Below are positions 53,292 to 62,480 of a stretch of 64,000 nt of DNA, piece after piece (the first letter of the stretch is position 1; each line of letters opens with the position of its first letter). The position numbers and the translations under genes were made by a program. The notes under the pieces are model-generated. The model saw only the letters and a program-made list of their open reading frames with translations, was not told the DNA's origin and searched no databases. Location of the stretch: assembly GCA_900542445.1 (NCBI GenBank), contig UQNN01000004.1, positions 62,001-126,000 on the forward strand. Reading direction: 5' to 3'. This DNA is from an uncultured Eubacteriales bacterium. Its GTDB lineage: Bacteria > Bacillota > Clostridia > Christensenellales > Aristaeellaceae.

Positions 53292-53801
53292 TCAGCCCCT
53301 TTCTTCCAGTTGAATGCGGAGTTTTTTCTGCGCCTGCTGCAAACGCCTTGTGGCGGTCGGCGCGGAAATGCCGAGCACGTTAGCACAGGTGCGAAGGCTC
53401 ATATCCTGATAATAATATAAAAGCACGATTTCACGGAGTTTAGGCGGGAGCGCCATGATGGCCTGCGTCAGCGCCAGCTTTTCTTCGGGACAGCTCGCGA
53501 TGGACAGCGGCAGCGCTTCGATTTCCTGCCGCCTGTCGATATGGCGCATCCATGACGAGCGCAGGGTGTCTTTACAGGTATTGACGGCAATGCGCATCAG
53601 CCACGCTTTGGCGCTTTCGATTTCGCCGGCAAGCAGCTCATCGATATGGTCATAGGCCTTGATGAATGTCTCTTGCACTGCGTCTTCGGCCAAGCCGAGG
53701 TCGCGCAGGTAGACGCAGCACAGGCGCTTGAGCCCGTCGCCGTAGACGTCCATCAAATGCCGCAGTTTTTCTTCGCGCTCATCTTCTGTAAAGGACGACA
53801 T
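53292..53801 (-). CDS. ECF RNA polymerase sigma factor
   Basis: A 169-residue alternative sigma factor. Region 2 spans about 10-80 (YLRDLGLAEDAVQETFIKAY is region 2.2-2.3), and region 4 about 110-165 (LPPKLREIVLLYYYQDMSLR and ISAPTATRRLQQAQKKLR, the -35 recognition helix). No region 1 or 3, as expected of ECF factors. ATG 53801 follows AAGGAGG. A matching ECF-type promoter just upstream suggests it activates its own transcription; the next gene encodes its likely anti-sigma factor. Confidence 0.95.
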   Translation of the reverse strand: MSSFTEDEREEKLRHLMDVYGDGLKRLCCVYLRDLGLAEDAVQETFIKAYDHIDELLAGEIESAKAWLMRIAVNTCKDTLRSSWMRHIDRRQEIEALPLSIASCPEEKLALTQAIMALPPKLREIVLLYYYQDMSLRTCANVLGISAPTATRRLQQAQKKLRIQLEERG

Positions 53802-53825
53802 CGCCCATCCACCTCCTTACCTATT

Positions 53826-53853
53826 AAGACGAGACAAATGCGCCAAAATTTCA
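53826..53853 (-). promoter_or_regulatory. ECF-type autoregulatory promoter
   Basis: Minus strand TGAAAT (53853-53848), 16-base spacer, CGTCTT (53831-53826): close to the SigW-like TGAAAC-N16-CGTATA/CGTCTA form. Confidence 0.65.
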
Positions 53854-53895
53854 CAAAACCGAAAATTTTTTCAAAAAGACGGAAGAGACGGGAGA

Positions 53896-53985
53896 GACGT
53901 TGGGACTCCGTCCCAAACCATGCCAAGAACCTGAGGTTCTTGGATTTCCCTCTTTCCATTTATCGCTGTGCGATAAATGGATGGG
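53896..53985. repeat. Dispersed palindromic repeat, copy 8
   Basis: Reverse orientation: GTTGGGACTCCGTCCCAAAC, the inverted repeat CCAAGAACCTGAGGTTCTTGG, ATTTCCCTC and the hairpin CCATTTATCGCTGTGCGATA with AATGG. Confidence 0.7.
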
Positions 53986-54000
53986 GGACAAGTTTCAAAT

Positions 54001-54070
54001 CGCCGCGAAGCGAAGTGGAAAGTCCAGAGAACTCAGTTTTCTGGTGGGGTTTGGGGCAAAGCCCCAAAAT
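54001..54070. repeat. Dispersed palindromic repeat, copy 9
   Basis: Forward orientation: CGCCGCGAAGCG, GTGGAAAGTCCAGAG, the inverted repeat CAGAGAACTCAGTTTTCTG, GTGGGG and TTTGGGGCAAAGCCCCAAA. Head to head with copy 8. Confidence 0.7.
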
Positions 54071-54106
54071 GTGAACTGACTTTCTTTCTTTTTCACATTT
54101 CTGCTC

Positions 54107-54135
54107 TTGATTTCGTACATGCTGTTTCTTACAAT
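54107..54135 (+). promoter_or_regulatory. Promoter of dnaK
   Basis: TTGATT 54107-54112, 17-base spacer, TACAAT 54130-54135. No CIRCE element (TTAGCACTC-type) is seen nearby. Confidence 0.6.
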
Positions 54136-54219
54136 AATAGAGATCGCTCCGAAAATCAAGGGGTGGAATAAGAATTAAGGCATACGACGGAAAAGTCGTT
54201 TGATTTGGAGGCGTTTTTC

Positions 54220-55986
54220 ATGAGCAAAGTGATCGGCATCGATTTGGGCACGACAAACAGCTGCGTGGCGGTACTGGAGGGCGGCGAACCGGTCGTCATC
54301 CCCAATTCCGAGGGCGGGCGCACGACGCCCTCCGTCGTCAGCTTCACGCAGGCGGGGGAGCGCATGGTCGGCGAAGCGGCAAAGCGCCAGCAGGCGGTCA
54401 ACGCGGCGCGGACGGTGCTTTCCATCAAAAGGGAGATGGGCACGGATTACCGCGTGAAGATTGATGGCAAAGCGTATACGCCGCAGGAGATTTCCGCGAT
54501 GATTTTGCAGAAACTGCGTCGCGATGCGGAGGATTTCCTCGGCGAACCGGTGAGCCAGGCGGTTATCACCGTCCCGGCGTATTTTACGGACAGCCAGCGG
54601 CAGGCCACGCGCGACGCAGGGCGCATTGCGGGGCTGGAAGTTCTGCGCATCATCAACGAGCCGACGGCGGCGGCGTTTGCCTACGGCCTCGACCACGGGC
54701 AGGCGCAGAAGATTCTGGTCTACGACCTCGGCGGCGGCACGTTCGACGTGTCGCTGATCGAAATCGGCGACGGCGTGATCGAGGTGCTGGCGACGAGCGG
54801 CGATAACCATCTCGGCGGCGACGACTTTGACGAGCGGCTGGCCGACTATCTGGCGGACGAGTTTAAGCGCACGGAAAAGATCGATTTGAGGCGCGACAAG
54901 GCGGCGATGCTCCGCGTGCGCGAGGCGGCGGAAAAAGCCAAGCGCGAACTGAGCGGCCAGATGAGCACACAGGTGACCCTGCCGTTTTTGACGCAGGACG
55001 CGAACGGCCCGCACCACCTCGATGTGACCGTCACCCGCGCGCAGTTCGAGGGCATGACGCGCGATCTGGTGGAGCGCACGTGCGGCCCGGTCAGCCAGGT
55101 GATGACGGACGCAGCGCTGAGCATGAGCGACCTGGGGCAGGTGCTGCTCGTCGGCGGCAGCACGCGCATGCCCGCCGTGCAGGAAATGGTCAAAAAGCTG
55201 ACCGGCAAGGTTCCGGCACGCAACGTCAACCCGGATGAATGCGTCGCGATGGGCGCGGCGTTGCAGGGCGGCAAGCTGGCGGCGGGCAACGGCATGGTGG
55301 TTTCCTCCGCCGCGCAGAACGTCATTTTGATGGACGTCACGCCGCTGTCGCTGTCCATCGAGACGGTCGGCGGCGTCGCAACCAAAATCATCGACCGCAA
55401 CACGACCATCCCGACCCGTCACAGCCAGATTTTTTCCACCGCTGCGCCGTTCCAGACGGCCGTGGATATCAAAGTTCTGCAAGGCGAACGGTATTACGCG
55501 CGGGATAACAAGCTGCTGGGCAATTTCCGCCTCAAGGGCATTCGCCGCGCCATGGCGGGCGTGCCGCAGATCGAGGTGACGTTTGCCATCGACGCGAACG
55601 GCATTGTGACCGTCTCCGCGAAGGACTTGGGCACGGGCAACCAGCAGGAAATCACCATTTCCTCGACCACCAATATGAGCGAAGAAGAAATCCGCCGCGC
55701 CATGGAGGACGCCCGTCAATATGAAGCACAGGATAAGGCGCGCCGCGAGGCTTCCGGCATTCGCAATGAGGCGGAAAAGCTGATTTATGAAACCGAACAG
55801 GCGCTTGGCAAGGATAAGCAGATCAGCCACGACGACAAAAAGAAGGTCAAGGAGGATATTGCCGCCCTTCGCAAGGCTGTTCATAAGACCAAACCGGAGA
55901 GCATTACGACCGAACAGGCCGCCGAAATCGCGCGGCTGGCCGAAGCGCTGAAAGAGAGCGCGAAGAAAATTCAGCCGGAAAGCTGA
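54220..55986 (+). CDS. dnaK: Hsp70 chaperone DnaK
   Basis: ATP-dependent protein-folding chaperone of 588 residues. ATG 54220 follows TTGGAGG. Hallmarks: [18 protein letters not shown] at the N terminus, [33 protein letters not shown], and the substrate domain opening [19 protein letters not shown]. The lid is shorter than in typical DnaK (about 610-640 residues) and the chain lacks the usual C-terminal EEVD-like acidic tail. It stands alone, not in an hrcA-grpE-dnaK-dnaJ operon, and there is no CIRCE operator, so it may be a second DnaK rather than the main heat-shock copy. Confidence 0.95.
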   Translation: MSKVIGIDLGTTNSCVAVLEGGEPVVIPNSEGGRTTPSVVSFTQAGERMVGEAAKRQQAVNAARTVLSIKREMGTDYRVKIDGKAYTPQEISAMILQKLRRDAEDFLGEPVSQAVITVPAYFTDSQRQATRDAGRIAGLEVLRIINEPTAAAFAYGLDHGQAQKILVYDLGGGTFDVSLIEIGDGVIEVLATSGDNHLGGDDFDERLADYLADEFKRTEKIDLRRDKAAMLRVREAAEKAKRELSGQMSTQVTLPFLTQDANGPHHLDVTVTRAQFEGMTRDLVERTCGPVSQVMTDAALSMSDLGQVLLVGGSTRMPAVQEMVKKLTGKVPARNVNPDECVAMGAALQGGKLAAGNGMVVSSAAQNVILMDVTPLSLSIETVGGVATKIIDRNTTIPTRHSQIFSTAAPFQTAVDIKVLQGERYYARDNKLLGNFRLKGIRRAMAGVPQIEVTFAIDANGIVTVSAKDLGTGNQQEITISSTTNMSEEEIRRAMEDARQYEAQDKARREASGIRNEAEKLIYETEQALGKDKQISHDDKKKVKEDIAALRKAVHKTKPESITTEQAAEIARLAEALKESAKKIQPES

Positions 55987-56007
55987 AATATCATTTCGAC
56001 AAATGTC

Positions 56008-56061
56008 GAAAAACAGGACTTCGTTTGTTTCTGCCGAACAGAAAGAGCGGAGTCCTGTTTT
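56008..56061 (+). terminator. Terminator of dnaK
   Basis: AAAAACAGGACTTCG pairs with CGGAGTCCTGTTTT around an interior of about 25 bases. Confidence 0.7.
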
Positions 56062-56126
56062 GAGATGATGAATCTTTTAGGCTGCCTTGCAACAAAGGCA
56101 CGCTTGCGGCATGATGATGAGATAAA

Positions 56127-56166
56127 GAAAGCGCCGCCTCCGAACCAGCGGAAGCGGCGTATTTTT
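56127..56166 (-). terminator. Terminator of the small membrane gene
   Basis: CGCCGCCTCCG pairs with CGGAAGCGGCG around AACCAG; an A-rich left flank gives a T-run on the minus strand. Confidence 0.65.
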
Positions 56167-56174
56167 GTCCTTGC

Positions 56175-56303
56175 TCAGCGCAGGAGGCTGGAAGCGACAT
56201 AGGGCAGGATGGCCGTCAGCAGCAGTGCGGCACAGGCGACAACCGCCACAATGCGCACCATCTTCTGCTTCTGTTCGGCCTTCTTGTTGGTCTTAGAAGC
56301 CAT
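56175..56303 (-). CDS. Small single-span membrane protein
   Basis: A 42-residue peptide. ATG 56303 lies after GGAGGA. MASKTNKKAEQKQK is a basic head, VRIVAVVACAALLLTAILPY is one membrane helix, and the C terminus is short. Small proteins of this design (DUF4044-like) are common in Firmicutes, but I cannot assign it. Promoter and terminator are both recognisable, so the gene is real. Confidence 0.72.
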   Translation of the reverse strand: MASKTNKKAEQKQKMVRIVAVVACAALLLTAILPYVASSLLR

Positions 56304-56336
56304 TGGAATCGTCCTCCAATCGTTGAAATTAAGCAT

Positions 56337-56364
56337 ATTATAGCACAAAGTTACGCATCCGCAA
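56337..56364 (-). promoter_or_regulatory. Promoter of the small membrane gene
   Basis: Minus strand TTGCGG (56364-56359), 16-base spacer, TATAAT (56342-56337) with an extended TGC. Confidence 0.6.
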
Positions 56365-56426
56365 AGGGGGAAACGCAGGAAAATTGGCGGCGGTCGGTTT
56401 TCAGGTGTTTTGCCGCCCGGAAAAGC

Positions 56427-56455
56427 TTGACTTCTCTTCGTCGGTTGCATATAAT
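56427..56455 (+). promoter_or_regulatory. Promoter of the cysE-cysS leader
   Basis: TTGACT 56427-56432, 17-base spacer, TATAAT 56450-56455. Confidence 0.85.
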
Positions 56456-56461
56456 AGGGGA

Positions 56462-56704
56462 GAAAGGCAACGAACGGAAAAGTACCTTTGCGAAGACCGG
56501 CAGAGAGGACGCGCCACCGGCTGCAAGCGCGTCTGGGACGGAACAGGGGGAAGTGCATCCGGGAGCTTCAAGGCTGAGGCGCGCGCTTAGGCTTTGACAT
56601 GGACGTCGTGTTAAGACGAAACGAGTGAGGCGCTTTTTTACGCGCTTAAACAGAGTGGAACCGCGGCCCTGCCGTCTCTGAATGGAGACGGCGGGGCTTT
56701 TTGT
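56462..56704 (+). promoter_or_regulatory. T-box leader (cysteine) of cysE-cysS
   Basis: The leader has CAGAGAGGACGCG for Stem I, and the specifier TGC at 56554-56556 within GGGAAGTGCATCCGGGAGC, matching cysteine. The T-box GAGTGGAACCGCGG is at 56653-56666. The terminator GCCCTGCCGTCTC pairs with GGAGACGGCGGGGC (arms near 56666-56678 and 56684-56697), followed by TTTTT. Low charged Cys-tRNA should allow read-through into serine acetyltransferase and CysRS. Confidence 0.93.
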
Positions 56705-56727
56705 GTTGATCCGAAAGGGCGGATGAA

Positions 56728-57405
56728 ATGTTTGACAATCTTCGCGCGGATATCGCGTCGGTGATGGAACGCGACCCGGCGGCGAAATCCAAATGGGAGG
56801 TGCTGCTGTGCTATCCGTCGGTGAAGGCGATGGCCTATCACCGTCTGGCGCATCGGCTCTATCAAAACGGCCACACGACGCTGGCACGCTGGATTTCCCA
56901 GCACAGCCGCCATGTGACGGGCATCGAGATTCACCCCGGCGCGTGCATCGGCAAGGGCTTTTTCATCGACCATGGCGACGGCGTGGTCATCGGCGAAACG
57001 ACGGTCATCGGCGACAATGTGACGCTTTATCAGGGCGTGACCCTCGGCGGAACGGGCAAGGACGTGGGCAAGCGCCACCCGAACATCGGGGATAACGTGG
57101 TCATCGGCGCGGGCGCGAAGGTGCTCGGCCCGTTCACAGTCGGCAGCGGCAGCAAAATCGGCGCATTGGCGGTGGTGCTCAAGGAGGTGCCGCCCAACTG
57201 CACCGTGGTCGGCAACCCCGGCCGCGTTGTCCGCCGCGAAGGCGCGGCCCCGCATGTCGATCTCGATCACGTTCACCTGCCCGACCCGATCAAGGAGCAC
57301 ATTGTGGCCCTTGAACGCCGGGTGAGCGAACTGGAAGAACAAATGCACAATCATTACGGTACAACCGTACCCAAGGAGGATATTGAAGATGATGCAGATC
57401 TATAA
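56728..57405 (+). CDS. cysE: Serine O-acetyltransferase
   Basis: Makes O-acetylserine from serine and acetyl-CoA, the first step of cysteine synthesis. The 225-residue protein has an N-terminal helical part and a left-handed beta-helix with hexapeptide repeats: [40 protein letters not shown] and [20 protein letters not shown] contain the catalytic His-Asp and acetyl-CoA contacts. The C-terminal tail ([13 protein letters not shown]) is coiled. It overlaps cysS by 17 bases and both follow the Cys T-box. Confidence 0.95.
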   Translation: MFDNLRADIASVMERDPAAKSKWEVLLCYPSVKAMAYHRLAHRLYQNGHTTLARWISQHSRHVTGIEIHPGACIGKGFFIDHGDGVVIGETTVIGDNVTLYQGVTLGGTGKDVGKRHPNIGDNVVIGAGAKVLGPFTVGSGSKIGALAVVLKEVPPNCTVVGNPGRVVRREGAAPHVDLDHVHLPDPIKEHIVALERRVSELEEQMHNHYGTTVPKEDIEDDADL

Positions 57406-58792
57406 TACGCAGACCCGCCGCAAGGAGGAGTTCAAGCCCATTGAGCCGGGCAAGGTGCGCATTTACTGCTGCGGCCCGACGGTCTACAACTATTTCCACA
57501 TCGGCAACGCGCGCCCGTTTATCGTGTTTGACACGCTGCGCCGCTATCTGGAGCACAAAGGCTATGAAGTGAAGTACGTTCAGAACTTCACCGATATCGA
57601 CGATAAGATGATCCGCCGCGCCAACGAAGAGGGCATCACCGTCAAGGAGCTGGGCGATCGCTTCATCAAGGAATATTATACCGACGCGGATGCGCTGGGC
57701 ATCGAGCGCGCGACGGTCAATCCGCGCGCGACCGAGCATATCCCGGATATCATCGCGCTGATTGAGAAGCTGATCGACAAGGGCCTGGCCTATGCCTGCG
57801 ACAACGGCGACGTTTACTACAATACGCAGGCGTTCCCCGGCTACGGCAAGCTCTGCGGCCAGAACCTTGAGGATTTGGAGAGCGGCGCGCGCATCGACGT
57901 TGACCCGAACAAGCGCCATCCGATGGATTTCGCCGTCTGGAAGGCGCAGAAGCCGGGCGAGCCGGCGTGGGAATCTCCGTGGGGGATGGGCCGTCCGGGC
58001 TGGCATATCGAGTGCTCTGCGATGAGCATGAAATACCTCGGCGAGACGCTGGATATCCACTGCGGCGGCAAGGATCTCGTCTTCCCGCACCACGAAAACG
58101 AGATCGCCCAGAGCGAGGGCGCGACGGGCAAGCCGTTCGTCCATTACTGGATGCACAACGGATTCATCAATGTGGATAACCAGAAGATGAGCAAGTCGCT
58201 GGGCAACTTCTTCACCGTGCGCGACATCGCCAAGGAATTTGATCTGGAAGCGGTGCGCATGTTCATGCTCAGCGCGCAGTATCGCAGCCCGATCAATTTC
58301 TCCCGCGAGATGATCGAGCAGGCGAAGGCTTCGCTGGATCGCCTGTATACCGCGCGCGACCATTATCTCTTCCTGCTGCAAAACGCGAATGAAGGCGAGA
58401 TGGGCGAAAAGGAGCAGGCGCTGCTTGAAAAGGTCAACGCGGCGCGCGAAGGCTTTGACGCGGCGATGGACGACGATTTGAACACTGCCGATGCGATGGG
58501 CAAGATGTTTGAACTGGTGCGCGAGGCAAACGTTGAGCTGGACGAAAACAGCCCGAAGCAGGCCATTTCCGCCGTACTGGACGCCCTGAATGAAATGGCC
58601 GGGGTGTTCGGCATTCTGACCCGCAAGGCGGACGACGGCGACGAGAAGGTCAAGGCGCTGATTGAAGCTCGCGCGAAGGCCCGCGCCGAAAAGAACTGGG
58701 CGGAGAGCGACCGCCTGCGCGACGAAATCACCGCGCTGGGCTATGTGCTCAAGGATACCAAGCAGGGCCAGCAGGTGACGAAGGCCCTGTAA
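57389..58792 (+). CDS. cysS: Cysteinyl-tRNA synthetase
   Basis: Class I synthetase of 467 residues. The frame has TTG 57383 and ATGs 57389 and 57392; ATG 57389 is about nine bases from [26 protein letters not shown] contains a zinc cysteine and the HIGH motif (HIGN); [12 protein letters not shown] and [12 protein letters not shown] complete the zinc site; KMSKSLGN is the KMSKS loop. A helical C-terminal anticodon region follows. Expression with cysE under one T-box matches control of cysteine supply to demand. Confidence 0.96.
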   Translation: MMQIYNTQTRRKEEFKPIEPGKVRIYCCGPTVYNYFHIGNARPFIVFDTLRRYLEHKGYEVKYVQNFTDIDDKMIRRANEEGITVKELGDRFIKEYYTDADALGIERATVNPRATEHIPDIIALIEKLIDKGLAYACDNGDVYYNTQAFPGYGKLCGQNLEDLESGARIDVDPNKRHPMDFAVWKAQKPGEPAWESPWGMGRPGWHIECSAMSMKYLGETLDIHCGGKDLVFPHHENEIAQSEGATGKPFVHYWMHNGFINVDNQKMSKSLGNFFTVRDIAKEFDLEAVRMFMLSAQYRSPINFSREMIEQAKASLDRLYTARDHYLFLLQNANEGEMGEKEQALLEKVNAAREGFDAAMDDDLNTADAMGKMFELVREANVELDENSPKQAISAVLDALNEMAGVFGILTRKADDGDEKVKALIEARAKARAEKNWAESDRLRDEITALGYVLKDTKQGQQVTKAL

Positions 58793-58820
58793 GCCATCCC
58801 CTCTCAAAAACAGAAAACGG

Positions 58821-58858
58821 AAACGCACGTTCTTCATGGCGGAGAACGCGCGTTTTTT
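58821..58858 (+). terminator. Terminator after cysS
   Basis: AAACGC and CGTTCT pair with AGAACG and GCGTTT around CATGGCGG, followed by T. Confidence 0.8.
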
Positions 58859-58906
58859 GATATGGAGTTTTTGAAAGCGAAAAACGTATGAGACGGAGCT
58901 GGTTGA

Positions 58907-58932
58907 TGTCAAAAATGGATAGATGTGTCGAA
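58907..58932 (+). promoter_or_regulatory. Candidate Spo0A boxes upstream of spoIIGA
   Basis: TGTCAAA at 58907-58913 and TGTCGAA at 58926-58932 fit the Spo0A box (TGNCGAA) and lie 19 bases apart, about two helical turns, 63-88 bases before the -10 box. Confidence 0.55.
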
Positions 58933-59006
58933 TGGGCGCGAAGATTCATTGTTTTTCGCGTGTGCAACCGACAGGAAAAAAACGGACGCGCTGCTATAAT
59001 GTCGCC

Positions 59007-59768
59007 ATGAAAACGGGATGGGTTTTCCTGCTGGATGCTTTGCTGGACGGCGTGATGGTGACGCTGGCGCTGCGGCTGGGCGGGGCGAAAGCCCCGGTCT
59101 GGCGGATCGTCCTTGCGGCGCTGCTCGGCGCGGCGGCGGCGCGGCTGTGCGCGGGACTGCCGAGAGAGGGACGCGCCCTGCTGTGGCTGCCGATTGCGAT
59201 GGGCATGATGGCGGCCGCGTGCGGACGGGCAATCAGGCCTTTTCGCGCGGCGGGGCTGCTGCTGGGCGCGGCCGGTTTGCTCGGCGGCACGATTCAGGCG
59301 CTTTCCGGCGCGACGGGTTCTAAAGCGACGGGGCTGCTGCTTGGCACGCTGGCGATTCCGCTGCTGAGCGCGGCGATGATTCGTGCTTCACGGATGCGGC
59401 GCGACGTTCAAACCGTCCGCGTGCGCATGACGTACAAAAAGCGGACGGCGCGGTTTTCAGCCGTGGTGGACAGCGGCAACTGCCTTCGGGATTATCTCAC
59501 GCACAGGCCGGTGATCGTCATCCCGCAGGCGCGCGGAAACCGGCTGTTCGGGCTGGAGGATACGCCGCTGCGCCCTATTTTTGCGGATACGGCGGGCGGA
59601 CGGCAGATGATGTTCTGCCTGACGCCTGAGAGAACCATCCTTTGCGACGGTCGAAATGAATGGGCGGTTGAGGCTATGCTGGCACTTTCGCCGGGGCTTG
59701 GGGGGAACGCCCCGGCTCTGCTGCCGGCCTCGCTGCTGAACCGGAAAGACGGACAAGAGGGGGCTTGA
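59007..59768 (+). CDS. spoIIGA: Sigma-E processing peptidase SpoIIGA
   Basis: Membrane aspartic protease that activates pro-sigma-E in the mother cell when triggered by SpoIIR. The protein has 253 residues, somewhat shorter than the Bacillus form. The N-terminal half holds about five hydrophobic segments; the catalytic motif is [13 protein letters not shown] with D155. A TATAAT at 58995-59000 is only six bases before ATG 59007, so the mRNA may be leaderless; no ribosome site is present. It is directly followed by sigE, as in all spoIIG operons. Confidence 0.9.
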   Translation: MKTGWVFLLDALLDGVMVTLALRLGGAKAPVWRIVLAALLGAAAARLCAGLPREGRALLWLPIAMGMMAAACGRAIRPFRAAGLLLGAAGLLGGTIQALSGATGSKATGLLLGTLAIPLLSAAMIRASRMRRDVQTVRVRMTYKKRTARFSAVVDSGNCLRDYLTHRPVIVIPQARGNRLFGLEDTPLRPIFADTAGGRQMMFCLTPERTILCDGRNEWAVEAMLALSPGLGGNAPALLPASLLNRKDGQEGA

Positions 59769-59770
59769 AC

Positions 59771-60496
59771 ATGGAAAAAAGGAAGAGCAGATCGAATTGG
59801 GAGCGGCGGACGGTCACACCAGCGCTGGCGATTCTTCGCCCGGAGGGGACGGTGGCCTACATCGGCGGGAGCGACACTCTGCCCGCGCCGCTGACCCGTG
59901 AGGAGGAACAGGCACTTTTTCTGAGCATGGACGAGCAGCCCGAAACGGCGCGCCAGACGCTGATCGAGCACAACCTGCGGCTGGTCGTCTACATCGCCAG
60001 AAAATTTGAGAATACGGGCGTGGGGATTGAAGATCTGATTTCCATTGGCACGATCGGGCTGATTAAGGCCGTCAAAACGTTTGATTACACGAAGAAAATC
60101 AAGCTGGCGACCTATGCTTCCCGCTGCATCGAAAACGAAATCCTGATGTTTCTGCGACGCACAAGCCGCCAAAAGCTGGAAGTTTCGCTCGACGAGCCGC
60201 TCAACACGGACTGGGACGGCAACGAGCTGCTGCTTTCGGACATTCTCGGCACGGACGGCGATCTGGTTTACCGCTCCATCGAAGAGACGGTCGAGCGGCA
60301 GATGCTCGCCCGCGCGCTGTCCAAGCTGTCCGTCCGGGAAAAGGAGATCATGCGTCTGCGTTTCGGGCTGGGCGGCTGCGCGGAGAAGACACAGAAACAG
60401 GTTGCGGATATCATGGGCATCAGCCAGAGCTATATTTCGCGGCTGGAAAAGAGGATTCTCTCGCGGCTGCAAAGGGATATGACGCAGATGGGATGA
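59771..60496 (+). CDS. sigE: Mother-cell sporulation sigma factor E
   Basis: RNA polymerase sigma factor of 241 residues made as an inactive precursor; the N-terminal stretch (about 1-28, [20 protein letters not shown]) would be cut by SpoIIGA. Region 2 includes [34 protein letters not shown] and [15 protein letters not shown], characteristic of SigE/SigK; region 4 has [23 protein letters not shown] 59771 follows AGAGGG. Gene order spoIIGA-sigE distinguishes it from SigK. Confidence 0.95.
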   Translation: MEKRKSRSNWERRTVTPALAILRPEGTVAYIGGSDTLPAPLTREEEQALFLSMDEQPETARQTLIEHNLRLVVYIARKFENTGVGIEDLISIGTIGLIKAVKTFDYTKKIKLATYASRCIENEILMFLRRTSRQKLEVSLDEPLNTDWDGNELLLSDILGTDGDLVYRSIEETVERQMLARALSKLSVREKEIMRLRFGLGGCAEKTQKQVADIMGISQSYISRLEKRILSRLQRDMTQMG

Positions 60497-60517
60497 GAAA
60501 AAGTCAACATCAAAAAC

Positions 60518-60549
60518 AGGCGTTTCTTTGAGCGGAAACGCCTATTTTG
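60518..60549 (+). terminator. Terminator of spoIIG operon
   Basis: AGGCGTTTC pairs with GAAACGCCT (one mismatch region), followed by ATTTTG. Confidence 0.7.
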
Positions 60550-60561
60550 TATGTCATTGTG

Positions 60562-60590
60562 TTGAATTATGTTATATGAGATGGTATAAT
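60562..60590 (+). promoter_or_regulatory. Promoter of the small 60.6-kb gene
   Basis: TTGAAT 60562-60567, 17-base spacer, TATAAT 60585-60590. Confidence 0.75.
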
Positions 60591-60622
60591 CAAAGCGTTA
60601 TAGAGACGAAGAGGATAAACTT

Positions 60623-60844
60623 ATGGCTCAAAAAGCGCAGACGGAATACGGCGGCATATGCGGTCGGGACGCATTTATGGCCCGTGTGGACGCTTTTTTT
60701 CATACAAACGACGCGGCGGGATGCCGCGCGGCGTTGGCGCTCCGCAGGGCGGGCAACGAGAACGAAAGCGACGGCACGCTCTGGATTTTTCCGCCGCTTC
60801 CGTGGACGAATAACGCGCTTGACAGTGCTGCCCGCGTGCGATAA
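60623..60844 (+). CDS. Small hypothetical protein
   Basis: A 73-residue frame about 25 bases downstream of a clear promoter. ATG 60623 has a weak GAGG site. MAQKAQTEYGGICGRDAFMA and VDAFFHTNDAAGCRAALALR do not resemble anything I can name; no membrane helix. The C-terminal third may be chance coding. It may be co-transcribed with the M50 peptidase gene. Confidence 0.5.
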   Translation: MAQKAQTEYGGICGRDAFMARVDAFFHTNDAAGCRAALALRRAGNENESDGTLWIFPPLPWTNNALDSAARVR

Positions 60845-60908
60845 AATAACGGAATGATTGGACGGGGGAGACGTGCGGGGCGATGTCCCATCCCCGAAAG
60901 GAGCACCT

Positions 60909-61688
60909 ATGTTTGAGTACCTGAGCACGCTGTTCAGTGAGCCGCTTGCTTTTTTTGATCAGGCCATTTTCCGCACGCTCGCCGTGCTCATCGGCCTGTG
61001 CTGCCACGAATGGGGGCATGCTTATGTCGCTTATCGCTGCGGCGACGATACGGCCAAGCGCGCCGGGCGGCTGACGCTCAATCCGCTGCGCCATCTCGAC
61101 CCGGTCGGCACGATTCTGATGTTTTTTGTCGGTTTTGGCTATGCCAAGCCCGTGCCCGTCAATCCGTATCATTTCAGGGGCGACCGCAACAGGGACGATT
61201 TTCTGGTGTCCATCGCGGGCATTACGGTCAATCTGATTCTCTTTGTGTTTTTTACCTATCTGGCCGTGCTGTGCAGCGCGTTTATGTGGGATAAGCAGTT
61301 TATCGCCTACAACGGACTGAGCAAAGTCGTCAGCTACGAGTATAACGCGGTGTGGTCCGTGATTGCCGGAACCGCCCGGCAGGATTTTGGCGCGGTGATC
61401 GCCCAAAGCTGGCTGGTTCCGTTTGTCCGCCTGTCGGCCTATACGGCGCTGGTCAACCTGAATCTGGCTGTGTTTAACCTGATTCCCCTGCCGCCGCTGG
61501 ACGGCTACCACGTCGTCAACGACCTGATCTTCAAGGGACGCTATCAGCTCAGCCAGAAGGCTTTCCGCATCGGCATGCTCATCGTGCTCGTGCTCTCCGC
61601 ACAGGGCATTTTGGGCCGCATCATCAGCTGGGTGGTCTATCCTGCGCAGGGTTTGCTGCTCGCACCGATCCGCGCGATTTGGGGGTAA
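60909..61688 (+). CDS. Site-2-type intramembrane metalloprotease (M50)
   Basis: A 259-residue zinc protease embedded in the membrane. ATG 60909 follows AAAGGAG. HEWGH (H33-H37) in LIGLCCHEWGHAYVAYR is the zinc motif; LNLAVFNLIPLPPLDGYHVV carries the third ligand aspartate (LPPLDG). About six hydrophobic segments. This is the SpoIVFB/ZipW-like group that sits next to scpA-scpB in many Firmicutes. Substrate unknown. Confidence 0.92.
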   Translation: MFEYLSTLFSEPLAFFDQAIFRTLAVLIGLCCHEWGHAYVAYRCGDDTAKRAGRLTLNPLRHLDPVGTILMFFVGFGYAKPVPVNPYHFRGDRNRDDFLVSIAGITVNLILFVFFTYLAVLCSAFMWDKQFIAYNGLSKVVSYEYNAVWSVIAGTARQDFGAVIAQSWLVPFVRLSAYTALVNLNLAVFNLIPLPPLDGYHVVNDLIFKGRYQLSQKAFRIGMLIVLVLSAQGILGRIISWVVYPAQGLLLAPIRAIWG

Positions 61689-61691
61689 GCG

Positions 61692-62480
61692 ATGTATTAC
61701 GTTTCCCTCAAGCAGTTTGAAGGGCCGCTCGACCTGCTGCTGCATTTGATTACCCGCGCGAAGGTGGATATCAAGGATATTTTTGTTTCCGAAATCACTG
61801 AGCAGTATCTCGCGTCGATGGGCAGCGTGGACGAACTGGATATGGACACGGCCAGCGAGTTTTTGACCATGGCCGCGACGCTGCTGGAAATCAAATCCCG
61901 CGCGCTTCTGCCGCGTCCGCCCGAACCGACGGAGGACGGCGAGGAAACGCCGGAACAGACGCTCATCCGCAGACTGGAAGAATACAAGCTCTATAAGGAG
62001 AGCGCGGGCCGCATGAAGGAATTTGAACAGGCGGCGATGCAGGTGTTTTCCAAACTGCCGGAGGAATATCCGCTGCCGCCGCAGCCCGTGGAGCTGACGG
62101 GCCTGTCGCTGGATGGGCTTGTGCGCGCGCTGGAACGCATTCTTGCCCGGCAGACGCAGGAAGAAGAGCCGGGGCGTGTATTCCGCTCCATCACCCGCGA
62201 CCGGTTCACCATCGAGCAGTGCGTGTTCAATCTCGCCTCGCGGCTGAAAAAGGGGCCCGTGCTGTTTACGGATATGCTCTCCGACGAGGTGACGCGGGAT
62301 GAAATCGTCTCGTATTTCATGGCGATGCTCGAATTGCTCAAGCTGGGGCGGCTGCATGCTCAGCAGGAGCACGTGTTTGACGATATACTGATTTTACCCG
62401 GCAGGAGGGACGAAGATGGAGACGGAGAACCCGCAGACGAATCAGCCGCAGACGGAGAACCCACAGACGGAGACAGATAA
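61692..62480 (+). CDS. scpA: Segregation and condensation protein A
   Basis: Kleisin subunit of the bacterial condensin (Smc-ScpA-ScpB). The 262-residue protein opens with YYVSLKQFEGPLDLLLHLIT and RAKVDIKDIFVSEITEQYLA, the Smc-neck-binding part; ARFTIEQC-like winged-helix residues lie near the C terminus (SDEVTRDEIVSYFMAMLELL). The final 20 residues are acidic, encoded by a repeat-like tract shared out of frame with the scpB start. Starts three bases after the M50 gene. Confidence 0.95.
   Translation: MYYVSLKQFEGPLDLLLHLITRAKVDIKDIFVSEITEQYLASMGSVDELDMDTASEFLTMAATLLEIKSRALLPRPPEPTEDGEETPEQTLIRRLEEYKLYKESAGRMKEFEQAAMQVFSKLPEEYPLPPQPVELTGLSLDGLVRALERILARQTQEEEPGRVFRSITRDRFTIEQCVFNLASRLKKGPVLFTDMLSDEVTRDEIVSYFMAMLELLKLGRLHAQQEHVFDDILILPGRRDEDGDGEPADESAADGEPTDGDR

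Noticed and set aside
54071..54219. CIRCE heat-shock operator before dnaK
   Set aside because: No TTAGCACTC-N9-GAGTGCTAA or near match is present.
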